A stretch of 64,000 nt of DNA from JACPPO01 sp965262505 (lineage in GTDB: Bacteria > Acidobacteriota > Vicinamibacteria > Vicinamibacterales > UBA2999): the NCBI GenBank assembly GCA_965262505.1, contig CBDHFM010000030.1:2046001-2110000 (forward strand), read 5' to 3'. The notes under the pieces are model-generated. The model was given only the letters and a program-made list of their open reading frames with translations. It made no database searches and had not been told where the DNA came from. Each line of letters begins with the position of its first letter. The first letter of the stretch is position 1. Shown here piece by piece: positions 8,477 through 16,201 of the stretch. The translations under genes were made by a program, and so were the position numbers.

Positions 8477-9595
8477 ATGCGCGTAGCGAAGAAGCGTGTC
8501 ACAGCGACTAACGCGCCCCTCGCGCTCTGTTGCCTCCTTGTTGCAGCAATGGCCGTCGTCGCTCTCGCGCAGACCGCGCCGGTGTACAGATTCGACCCCA
8601 CATGGCCAAAGCTACCTCTGCCGAACCAGTGGACGTTCGGAGGCGTCAACGGCCTAACCGTGGACAGCAATGACGTGGTCTGGGTATCCCATCGTCCGAA
8701 CGACCTTGATGAGACGGAGAACTACGCCACCTTCGATCCACCGCGTGCCGAGTGCTGCGCGAGAGCGCCCGCGATTCTTGCGTTCAATTCCAGCGGTGAT
8801 CTCGTCCACTCCTGGGGCGATCGGGGAGGGCACATGCTCCTTGTCGATCGGAAGGGTCAGGTGTGGGTCGGATCGGACACGTTCCGCATCTACACACAGG
8901 AGGGCGAACTGATAGCGGAGGCTCCGCGCGCAGGTCCTCTGCCCAGCGGTCGGGGACAGGGCGGCGGGCCGCAAACGCTGTATCCGCCGGGCATCGAACT
9001 CATTGCTGGCGGGATCGAAGGGGCTGCCTTCGACGAGGACGCGCAGGAACTGTACGTGGTCGACAACTATCTGGGCGGCCGCGTGCTCGTGCTCGATATG
9101 GACACGTACGCGTTCAAGCGCGGCTGGGGCGCGTACGGCAAGCCGTTGAGCGACATCAGCACCGAGCCAAGGCCGCCGCTAACCGATCCCGACGCGGCAC
9201 CGAACAGGGATTTCGTGAGCCACGTCACGATCGCGCTCTCGGATGATGGAATCGTCTATGCCGCCGACCGGCGTTCCAACAGGATTCAGACCTTCACCAA
9301 GCAGGGAGAGTACCTGAACGAGTACTTCGTCGCGCCGAAGACACTCGATCGCGGGTCCACGGGTGGCCTCGCCTTCTCGCCGGATCAGCGCTTCTTGTTC
9401 GTCGGGGACATCATGAACAACGTGGTGTGGATCCTGAACCGGAGCGATATGGAGGTCATCGACCGGTTCGGTTTCTTTGGTCACAACGGCGGTGGGTTTC
9501 ACTGGCTCCACATGATCGCCACCGACTCGAGTGGAAACATCTACACGGGCGAAGTGGACAGCGGAAAACGCGTCCAGCGGTTTCTCCTCCAGTAA
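8477..9595 (+). CDS. Exported NHL-type beta-propeller protein
   Basis: The start is placed at ATG 8477 because it opens a signal peptide (basic MRVAKKR, then a hydrophobic core ending VVALAQ). The mature part carries repeated blades of the NHL/6-bladed type: VNGLTVDSNDVVWVSHR, FDEDAQELYVVDNYLGG, IALSDDGIVYAADRRSNRI, LAFSPDQRFLFVGDIMNN and MIATDSSGNIYTGEVDSGKR. Such proteins are often annotated as peptidyl-alpha-hydroxyglycine lyase-like, but no enzyme activity can be assigned here. The methyltransferase gene starts 15 bp after its stop, indicating an operon of two exported proteins. Confidence 0.8.
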   Translation: MRVAKKRVTATNAPLALCCLLVAAMAVVALAQTAPVYRFDPTWPKLPLPNQWTFGGVNGLTVDSNDVVWVSHRPNDLDETENYATFDPPRAECCARAPAILAFNSSGDLVHSWGDRGGHMLLVDRKGQVWVGSDTFRIYTQEGELIAEAPRAGPLPSGRGQGGGPQTLYPPGIELIAGGIEGAAFDEDAQELYVVDNYLGGRVLVLDMDTYAFKRGWGAYGKPLSDISTEPRPPLTDPDAAPNRDFVSHVTIALSDDGIVYAADRRSNRIQTFTKQGEYLNEYFVAPKTLDRGSTGGLAFSPDQRFLFVGDIMNNVVWILNRSDMEVIDRFGFFGHNGGGFHWLHMIATDSSGNIYTGEVDSGKRVQRFLLQ

Positions 9596-9610
9596 CAGGC
9601 GAGGCGGTCA

Positions 9611-10291
9611 GTGCAATTAAGGTGGCGTCCTCTGTTACTGCTGCCTCTACTTTTCCTACTGCCGGCTGTCTATGCGGCACAGTCGAGCCCGCTCGGCATC
9701 GAGAGCCAAACCGAGCTGGTCGATCCGCGTGATGCCGGGTGGTTTTACCGGCCGGAAAGGATCGAAAGCGAGAAGCCTGAGGAACTTCTCGATCTCCTCG
9801 GGGTCAAAGAGGGCGATGTCGTTGCGGACATCGGCGCCGGCGCCGGTTTTTTCTCCCTGCGCGCCGCCGAGCGAGTCGGACGAACAGGCAAGGTGCTCGC
9901 GGTGGACGTCCAGCCTGAGATGATCGACGGTCTAAAAATGATGATGAAGAAATTCGGACATGGAAACATCGTACCGATTCTCGGACACGTCGACGATCCG
10001 AAGCTGCCCGCGAATAGTGTCGATCATGTCCTGATCGTCATTGCTTACCACGAGTTTTCCCATCCGGTTGAGATGATGCGTCACGTCCGCAGAGCTATGA
10101 CGCGCGACGGGCAGATGTTGATCGTCGAGTACAAGGCCGAGACTCCCGATTCGCGGGTCGATCCTCTCCACAAAATGAGCGAGGCGGAGATCATGAGGGA
10201 AATTCCGGCGTTGGGTTTCAGGCGAGATAGAATTATCGACATCGTTCCGAGCCAACACGTCTTCGTTTTCAGGAAAACAGAGGCAGACTAA
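9611..10291 (+). CDS. Exported class I SAM-dependent methyltransferase
   Basis: The 226-residue protein starts at GTG 9611 after GAGGCGG. Residues 1-22 form a signal peptide (MQLRWRPLLLLPLLFLLPAV, then YAAQ). The rest is a Rossmann-type methyltransferase: motif I VADIGAGAGFFSL, an acidic residue after the second strand (VLAVDVQPEM), and motif IV-like HVLIVIAYHEF. An export signal on a SAM-dependent enzyme is puzzling because SAM is cytoplasmic; it may instead be an N-terminal anchor. The stop codon lies in the 5-bp target duplication of the next insertion element. Confidence 0.78.
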   Translation: MQLRWRPLLLLPLLFLLPAVYAAQSSPLGIESQTELVDPRDAGWFYRPERIESEKPEELLDLLGVKEGDVVADIGAGAGFFSLRAAERVGRTGKVLAVDVQPEMIDGLKMMMKKFGHGNIVPILGHVDDPKLPANSVDHVLIVIAYHEFSHPVEMMRHVRRAMTRDGQMLIVEYKAETPDSRVDPLHKMSEAEIMREIPALGFRRDRIIDIVPSQHVFVFRKTEAD

Positions 10292-10292
10292 G

Positions 10293-11593
10293 GGCTTGTC
10301 AGACAATTACTGACTTTTGTGTTCTCGGAGCAGCGGGATGGATCGTGTAGTTCCAGTCGCCGTGAAAGCGATGCCGCTCGAGGCGTACCGTCGCCAGCTG
10401 CGCATCGGTGACGGTGATGCCACCCGGGTATGGGCCGCGGTCGAGTTCCGACCGAACGCGGAGTCCGGACCGACTGTGCGTCGAGCCAATGAGGCTCACG
10501 ATCGTGGCCAAGTCGACGAGTGGGGTGCCGCGCCAATTCATCGCGATGTGCGAGAACACCCGATGCTCGATCTTGTTCCACTTGCTCGTACCCGGCGGAA
10601 AGTGACAGACCGTGATCACCAAGCCCGTCCGATTGGCCAGACGCGGCAGTTCCCACTTCCACAACCGGAGGCGCGCCCCGTTGCTCCCGCCTGCATCCGC
10701 CGTGATCAACAGCGACTGGGCTTGTCGATACGCCGGGCGACCCATGTGCTGCCACCAACGCTGGATCGACCGTACCGCGAAGCTCGCGGTGTCGTGATCG
10801 ATCCCGACACGCACCCAGCCTTCGTTGCGATGCAGATCGTAGATGCCATACGGAATGGCCTTCCCGCCCGTGGTGGCGGTGGCCGGGATCACGAAGTCGT
10901 GGACCTGTACCCGCTGCGGCGTCTTCGCCGGGCGCCAGGTGCGGCCCGCGTTCTTGAACGCGCCGACCAGCTCCTTCTTCTTGGTGTCCACCGAAATCGT
11001 CGGCTGCTGTTGCCGTTGCGCGCGTCGCACGCGCCGGGCGATGTACCGAAACTGCGCGTCCCGATCGACATGCTGGCGGCCCTCACGAGTCTTGGCGTTG
11101 CCCTGCAGGCTGTAGCCCAGTCCGTGCAACAACTCGGCGACCACCGTGTGGCTGACGCGGTGGCCCAGACCGTCGAGCGCCACCGCCAACGTCCGTGCGC
11201 TCTGGCACGTCCACCGCAGCGGCGAGTCGGGATCGCCGGGGGCGGTCGGCTCAACCAACGCATCCAAATCGCGCAGCAGCGTCGCGTCGAGATCGATCGC
11301 GCGCTTGCGGCCGCCGCCCGCCCTTCGCGTCCGGCCGCCCGCGAGCGGCTCGTCCGCCGTCAATTCACGCAAACCGCGCTGGATGGTCGATGTCGCGATA
11401 CCCGTGGCTCGGGCGACCAGCGCCGTGCCGCCATAACCGATCGCCTGGGCCTCAGTCGCCGCCCACACCCGGCGCGATCGCTCCGTGAGCACGGGCGCCA
11501 GCGCTGCATGCTTTGCCCGCAGGGTGGCCACCTCCACGGGCGCAGCGTACTACTCGCCGATCAACAGTACAAGCAGTTATTTCCTTACAGGAT
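10293..11593 (-). mobile_element. ISAzo13-type insertion element
   Basis: The element is about 1301 bp with 20-bp imperfect terminal repeats (GGCTTGTCAGACAATTACTG at the left, ATCCTGTAAGGAAATAACTG at the right read inward, 13 of 20 matching). It is flanked by a 5-bp direct repeat CTAAG at 10288-10292 and 11594-11598. It sits exactly at the stop codon of the upstream methyltransferase gene without shortening it. Confidence 0.75.
10299..11537 (-). CDS. ISAzo13-family transposase
   Basis: This 412-residue protein from a GTG start matches the ISAzo13-type DDE transposase pattern. Visible marks are RRVWAATEAQAIGYGGTALV and the following helix-turn-helix, LRWTCQSARTLAVAL, VSHTVVAELLHGLGYSLQGN, ISVDTKKKELVGAFKNAGR with the first Asp, LLITADAGGSNG with the second Asp, and CHFPPGTSKWNKIEHR with the catalytic Glu. 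Length is normal for the family and no frame break was seen, so the element may be functional. Confidence 0.93.
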   Translation of the reverse strand: MEVATLRAKHAALAPVLTERSRRVWAATEAQAIGYGGTALVARATGIATSTIQRGLRELTADEPLAGGRTRRAGGGRKRAIDLDATLLRDLDALVEPTAPGDPDSPLRWTCQSARTLAVALDGLGHRVSHTVVAELLHGLGYSLQGNAKTREGRQHVDRDAQFRYIARRVRRAQRQQQPTISVDTKKKELVGAFKNAGRTWRPAKTPQRVQVHDFVIPATATTGGKAIPYGIYDLHRNEGWVRVGIDHDTASFAVRSIQRWWQHMGRPAYRQAQSLLITADAGGSNGARLRLWKWELPRLANRTGLVITVCHFPPGTSKWNKIEHRVFSHIAMNWRGTPLVDLATIVSLIGSTHSRSGLRVRSELDRGPYPGGITVTDAQLATVRLERHRFHGDWNYTIHPAAPRTQKSVIV

Positions 11594-11706
11594 CTAAGCG
11601 TGGGCCTGCTCGGTTGGGCGAACTGAATTCCTCATGGAGGAAACCTACGGCCTGACCTCTTCGTATATTTGTAAGGGACGTCAAGCCAATGTCCCGGGAG
11701 GTATCT

Positions 11707-11871
11707 ATGCTTAGATTCTTGTTGACAACTACTGCGGTTGTGGCGCTGGCCTTGCCGGTAACGGCGCAGGATGCGGAAGTCGAACAGGATGCCGAGGTCG
11801 GACAGGAATACGAGATCACGATCGCGGGGGATGTCCCGGCCGCTGTTGAAACTCGGCGGCGACTCGGGTGA
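11707..11871 (+). pseudogene. 5' remnant of an exported protein cut by IS256-type copy 2
   Basis: ATG 11707 follows a strong GGGAGGT site. The frame encodes a signal peptide (MLRFLLTTTAVVALALPVTA) and the acidic start QDAEVEQDAEVGQEYEITIAG. At 11827 the insertion element begins and the frame continues only 15 codons to a stop inside it. The original protein is therefore lost after about 40 residues. The remaining part is too short to name a family. Confidence 0.65.
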
Positions 11872-13264
11872 CATTCTAAGCGACGTGCTGCGCCTCCCTG
11901 GAGTCTCCGAGGCCGAGACGGTGATCTCGGGCGCGGAGGGCCGCGACGAGCTGCGGCATATCCGCATGTCCCTTCAGGCGCCGGAACCCTTTGGCTGCTT
12001 CGAGCACACCCGCGGCGACCCAGCGCAGCATCATCTGGCCGCCCCGCCAGCGCTTGACGTTGCGTTTGACGTGGCGGGTCCGGCTGATGAGGCTCTCGGC
12101 GGCGTTGGTGGTGGCCAGCGAGCGCTGGAGACGGGGAGCGAGGCCGAGCGTGAGCACGGTCACGGTCTCTTCGAGCCCTTCCCGCACACTGGCCGCCGCG
12201 CACGGATGTTCCCGGTCGAGGCGGCGGGCGAGGTTCCGTAGCAACCGCATCGCGGTCTTCACGTCCTCGTGCTGATAGGCCCGCCGCAGGATGGCCTGCA
12301 CCCAGGGCCGCTGGCGCGCCGGTAAATGGTCGAGGATGTTGCGGGTCTTGTGGACTTGGCAGCGCTGCACCACGGCGGCGCGGCCGAACACCGCAGTCAC
12401 CGCCGCCCGCAGCGCCTTCGACCCATCGAGCATCACCAGCACACTCCGATCGGTGCGCAGGCCACGGCTCTGGAGGTTGGCCAGCAGGCTCTGACAGACG
12501 GTCGCGTTCTCCGTCGAGCCTTCCCAGAGCCCGAGGGCGTGCTTCGTGCCGTCGGCGCCGACCCCCAAGGCGACGACCAGACAGTGCTCGCCGATGTGGA
12601 CACCGTCGAGGACGAGGCCGACCAGATCCAGGTTCTCGAGGGGCGTCGCCTGCCACGCGGCCAGTTGCGCGGCGGTCTTGGCGACAAACCGGCGGCTGAC
12701 GGCGCTCTTACTCACGCTACGGCTGGGGATGTCGGCCGGGAGCGGCTCCAGACTCCGAGCATAGCCCCGGGTGCTGACACCGACCAACAGCTGCTCGACA
12801 GTGCGGCGCCGCAGGGGATCGGTCTGGGCCATCGTCTGGAAAGTCGGCAGCGGTACTTCCTGGCGGGCCGCGCGGACCCGGGGACGCCGGATTGCCACCT
12901 TGCGCCCGCCGAGGACGACCTCACTGGCCACCGTCCCGGCCCGGGCCGCCGTACGGTCGGCCTGGTGCGCGTACCGCGGGCCACAGATCGCGGTCCGATC
13001 GTCTTCGAGCATGGCGTCCAAGACCTGTAACCCTGACCGCACCGCGAGCTCGAACAGCTCCGCCTCGGTATCGATCAGCAGCTCGACGAGGGGCAGGCGA
13101 CGCGGGGGCGGAGATTCAACACCAGCGGCGGGACGGACTGTGCGAGACTTCTTCATGGCGGCTCCTTTGCTGTGAGGCGTGTCGCCTCGGGTTGCCCACC
13201 ACTCGTGTATCACGAGCAGTGAGGAGCCGCCGCGTCAATTTTCAACAGTCAGTGGGACATCCCC
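11827..13264 (-). mobile_element. IS256-family element, copy 2, without target duplication
   Basis: The element is 1438 bp with the same perfect 11-bp terminal repeats GGGGATGTCCC as copy 1 and the internal CTGTTGAAA. The 8-bp flanks differ completely: CGATCGCG at 11819-11826 and ATTCCGGT at 13265-13272. Both flanking genes point into the element and lose their 3' ends. This suggests that DNA on one side was deleted or rearranged after insertion. Confidence 0.8.
11876..13156 (-). CDS. IS256-family transposase, second copy
   Basis: The start is placed at ATG 13156, equivalent to copy 1 (MKKSRTVRPAAGVESPPPRR), and follows AAAGGAGCCGCC. The 426-residue protein keeps LVLDGVHIGEHCLVVALGV, VLVMLDGSKALRAAVTAVFG, RCQVHKTRNILDHLPARQRP and NAAESLISRTRHVKRNVKRW, so all catalytic regions are present. 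It is clearly diverged from copy 1, mostly in the N-terminus and the C-terminal helices, so the two copies are related but not a recent duplication. Confidence 0.92.
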   Translation of the reverse strand: MKKSRTVRPAAGVESPPPRRLPLVELLIDTEAELFELAVRSGLQVLDAMLEDDRTAICGPRYAHQADRTAARAGTVASEVVLGGRKVAIRRPRVRAARQEVPLPTFQTMAQTDPLRRRTVEQLLVGVSTRGYARSLEPLPADIPSRSVSKSAVSRRFVAKTAAQLAAWQATPLENLDLVGLVLDGVHIGEHCLVVALGVGADGTKHALGLWEGSTENATVCQSLLANLQSRGLRTDRSVLVMLDGSKALRAAVTAVFGRAAVVQRCQVHKTRNILDHLPARQRPWVQAILRRAYQHEDVKTAMRLLRNLARRLDREHPCAAASVREGLEETVTVLTLGLAPRLQRSLATTNAAESLISRTRHVKRNVKRWRGGQMMLRWVAAGVLEAAKGFRRLKGHADMPQLVAALRARDHRLGLGDSREAQHVA

Positions 13265-13480
13265 ATTCCGGTTCCGATTTATCACGACGATCTTATCGTC
13301 CTGGACCGACCAGACGAACGGCCCAGGGTCCTCGAACTCAATGTGCCGAAATACAAAGTTATTGGCCCCTTTGAGAATGATGCTGTCGTTTCCTAAGGCG
13401 GTAGTCACGTTGCCACCATGCGGCTGGAATTGAACTCCGTTGTTGTTTAACGAAACGTTCACATCATGGCTCTTGGACAT
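13235..13480 (-). pseudogene. Small protein of unknown function, 3' end replaced by IS256 end
   Basis: ATG 13480 has GGAG about 10 bases upstream. The product starts MSKSHDVNVSLNNNGVQFQP and continues with beta-type sequence (NDSIILKGANNFVFRHIEFE). It lacks a signal peptide and was not recognised. The last ten codons (VPLTVEN and neighbours) come from the terminal repeat of the insertion element, so the native C-terminus is missing. How much was lost cannot be told. Upstream, 13481-13688 (208 bp) holds no gene that could be supported. Confidence 0.5.
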
Positions 13481-13688
13481 GCTCGTTCTCCTCATAAGTG
13501 TACGAGTAACTGTACGAGTCGTTTCAACACCACGCCAGGTCGCTTCGATTCGGTCCAACGCGTGACGACGGCCGCATTCTGGCACAGCGACCCAATCGAT
13601 GGAACCGGCCTTCAGGTTCGTTCCACATTGGAGGCCTGCATGTTCTGGCGGTTCAGGCTGGCGAGCGCCTGCGCCTCCCGCCTGCGAT

Positions 13689-14600
13689 CTACCCGTAGGA
13701 CTCGCGCTTGATGCGGGCGTCGGGGACGCCGATGGTCCGCAGGTTGGCGAGGGCGGCCTCGATAAACCGCGGCTGCGGCTGAGTGCCCTGCTCCTTCGCG
13801 GCCTCGCGGTCCCACTTCGAGATTCCCGGACCGCAGAGGTAGACGAAACATCCGGCCGGGTCTGGAATCATCTCGCTCAGCAGTGCCTGATCCACCCGCC
13901 CTTTGCGAACCGACGGCTCGAAGATCGTCCCATTCTCCTCACGCGTCAGCGTGTGTACGACGGTGAGGCGATCGGGGTGGCTCGCGGCAAGCTGCGCGAG
14001 CGTGTCGCGGTAGATCACGTCGCTCCACGTCTTGTTCGAATAGATTAACGTGTGACGGAGCGTCGGGTGGTGCGCGAGCGCACACTTCAGGATCGACAGG
14101 TTCGGCACGCTTCCCGACCCGGCGCAAACGTGCACGACATGGTCGGTCTGCGAGGTGATGTCGGGCGGGAGCGTATACGGTCCGGTGAAGCCGGTTACGA
14201 CGAGCCGCATGCCGCGGACGGTGCGCTTGACGAGCAGTGGCGAAAGCAGGGGAGGGTACTTCGTCGCGCCCGGCACGAAGCGCTCCTCCTTGACAGTGAC
14301 CGCCAGGTAGCGCTCGTGCGGCGCCGAACACATCGAGTACGCTCGCGGCGGCTCGCGCTTGCCCTTCAGGTCCTCGAGAAACGCGGTGAACCGGTCGAGC
14401 GCCTCGAACTGGTGCGGATCGATCGTGAGGAAGTGCCCCGCTTTGTATTCGAGCCTGTCATTTCCCGTGAACAGCACGAGCGTCGACGTATCGGGAGTCT
14501 CCTCGGTCACGTCGGCGACCATGACCTCGAGCTCCTTGATTCGTCTCGATGATCGGGCGGGGGCTTGAGTCTGCGCGGTCAAGGCCTTCGAGTTCAGCAC
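13689..14600 (-). CDS. Ferredoxin-NADP reductase-type oxidoreductase
   Basis: The protein has an FAD-binding barrel with EPPRAYSMCSAPHE (the R-x-Y-S flavin motif) and an NAD(P)-binding half with VHVCAGSGSVPNLSILK and GCFVYLCGPG. This order is that of the ferredoxin reductase / phthalate dioxygenase reductase superfamily, but no 2Fe-2S domain is attached. It would move electrons between NAD(P)H and an unidentified partner. The start is uncertain: GTG 14600 is used here, while an overlapping frame from ATG 14649 (MDAQVDRRDMLRAYEKRAEL) looks protein-like and would need a one-base shift near 14560 to join. It is divergent from the MATE transporter. Confidence 0.7.
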   Translation of the reverse strand: MLNSKALTAQTQAPARSSRRIKELEVMVADVTEETPDTSTLVLFTGNDRLEYKAGHFLTIDPHQFEALDRFTAFLEDLKGKREPPRAYSMCSAPHERYLAVTVKEERFVPGATKYPPLLSPLLVKRTVRGMRLVVTGFTGPYTLPPDITSQTDHVVHVCAGSGSVPNLSILKCALAHHPTLRHTLIYSNKTWSDVIYRDTLAQLAASHPDRLTVVHTLTREENGTIFEPSVRKGRVDQALLSEMIPDPAGCFVYLCGPGISKWDREAAKEQGTQPQPRFIEAALANLRTIGVPDARIKRESYG

Positions 14601-14679
14601 GTTTTTCGTATGCGCGCAACATGTCCCGTCTGTCGACCTGAGCATCCATAGTAGACTGCCTTTCAGGCACCTATTCCGA

Positions 14680-16158
14680 ATGGCCGGTCCACCGCTTCCA
14701 CGACAAACGTTCGATCGCTCTCTTGTCGAAGGCCCTCTCCGGCCGGCTGTCTGGCGTCTCGCGTGGCCGACGATGCTGCAGAACTTGATTGCCGGGCTCC
14801 AGGGGATCATCGACCACGCGATGGTCGGCCACTTCGTCGGTTACACGGCCAACGCCGCGATCGGCGTGAGCTGGCAGATCATCATCGTCGTCATCGTCTT
14901 TGCGGTCTCGGTCTTTACCGGCATGGCGGTGCTCGTGGCGCGGTTTGCCGGCGCGAACGAGCCGGACAAGGTCAACCGCGTGGTGTACCAGGCGTTCCTC
15001 ACGGTGGCCGGACTGGCCGTCGTGCTCGGCGCCACCGGGTGGATGGCCGCGCCCAGCCTCCTCGACCTTGTCAACGCGGCGCCGGAGGTCCACGCCGAGG
15101 CGCTGCCGTTCCTGCGCACCATGTTCGTCGGATTCATGGGCATGATGATGTTTTTCATGCTGAGCGGGGCGTTCCGCGCCGCTGGTGATCCCCGAACGCC
15201 GCTGCGTTTGGGCGTGGCGATGACCGCGCTGACGATCGCGTTCAATCTGGTGCTGATTCCCGCGCTTGGCACCGTGGGCGCGGCGTACGGCACGGTCGCG
15301 AGCAGCTCACTCGTGTCGGCGTACGGCATCTGGCGTCTGATGCGGCCGGAATCTGTCATTCACTTCGAGCGGCGGATGGATCTCCGTCCGGACTTCGGGA
15401 TCATCCGATCGTTGTTTCGGTTCGGCCTGCCCACCGGCGTGCAGGGAATCGCGATGAATGTCGGGGGCCTCCTGCTGCTGCGGTTTATCGGCTCGCTCGG
15501 ACAGAGCGCCGCGGCCCAGGCGGCCTACGCGGTCGGCTATACGGAGCTCTTCTCGCTGATTACCTGGACGTCTGTCGGCCTGATGGGCGCGGCCGCGACC
15601 ATTGCCGGCCAGAACGTGGGGGCCGGCAAGCCGGAGCGCGCGATCGCCGGTGTGCGCGTCGCGGCGCAGATCGGACTCGTCGTGGCTGCAGTAGTGGGCG
15701 CGATGTTCCTGCTCATCCCCCGGTATCTCCTGGCTGTGTTCGGCATGACCGACCCGCTGGTGCTCGGCTTTAGCACGCTGCTTCTGCGGTACCTGAGCGT
15801 GTCCGGCTTTTTTGTCACCGTCGCCCTGAGTTACACGGGCGGGCTGCAAGGCACCGGCGACACGCGGAGCCCGCTGTACATCTCGATCCTCTCGCAGGTC
15901 GTCATTCCTCTCGGCCTCTGTATGCTGTTTCAAGCCACGACGGGACTGGAGGCGGGGTACATCTGGATGGCCATCCTTGTCGGCCACGTGACCAGGTGCG
16001 GACTGAGCGTGGCGCGCTTCGGCCAGAGAAAGTGGATCGACATCGCCGTGGATATCGGGCCGCTAAAACCACAACTCGTGACGGCCGAGAGTGACCTGCC
16101 AGGGGTGGAGCCTCACATCCCGCTGCGCGACGCGCCCGATCCTGCAACCCGGTCCTGA
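14680..16158 (+). CDS. MATE family efflux transporter
   Basis: The 492-residue protein has about twelve hydrophobic helices arranged as two related halves, the hallmark of multidrug and toxin extrusion transporters. Typical features are WPTMLQNLIAGLQGIIDHAMVGH in helix 1, AAGDPRTPLRLG after helix 4, AAATIAGQNVGAGKPERA in the second half and GGLQGTGDTRSPLYIS. Transport would be driven by Na+ or H+; the substrate cannot be told. It is transcribed away from the oxidoreductase gene and is followed 43 bp later by pruA. No ribosome site was seen before ATG 14680. Confidence 0.88.
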   Translation: MAGPPLPRQTFDRSLVEGPLRPAVWRLAWPTMLQNLIAGLQGIIDHAMVGHFVGYTANAAIGVSWQIIIVVIVFAVSVFTGMAVLVARFAGANEPDKVNRVVYQAFLTVAGLAVVLGATGWMAAPSLLDLVNAAPEVHAEALPFLRTMFVGFMGMMMFFMLSGAFRAAGDPRTPLRLGVAMTALTIAFNLVLIPALGTVGAAYGTVASSSLVSAYGIWRLMRPESVIHFERRMDLRPDFGIIRSLFRFGLPTGVQGIAMNVGGLLLLRFIGSLGQSAAAQAAYAVGYTELFSLITWTSVGLMGAAATIAGQNVGAGKPERAIAGVRVAAQIGLVVAAVVGAMFLLIPRYLLAVFGMTDPLVLGFSTLLLRYLSVSGFFVTVALSYTGGLQGTGDTRSPLYISILSQVVIPLGLCMLFQATTGLEAGYIWMAILVGHVTRCGLSVARFGQRKWIDIAVDIGPLKPQLVTAESDLPGVEPHIPLRDAPDPATRS

Positions 16159-16201
16159 TCGACGGCCGACCCCCGGCAGGCGTCGGCCGTACAATCGACC
16201 T

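Noticed and set aside
11689..13480. The flanks of IS256 copy 2 as two halves of one interrupted gene.
   Set aside because: The two truncated genes are on opposite strands and both are 5' ends, so they cannot be one gene.
13481..13688. Direct repeat GTACGAGTAACTGTACGAGT as an operator or attachment site.
   Set aside because: Only two short partial units are present and no promoter or integrase is nearby, so there is not enough to call a site.
14626..14670. ATG 14649 and the frame MDAQVDRRDMLRAYEKRAEL as a separate small gene.
   Set aside because: It overlaps the 5' end of the oxidoreductase and turns into low-quality Arg/Gly text after about 40 codons. It is noted as a possible frameshifted N-terminus instead.
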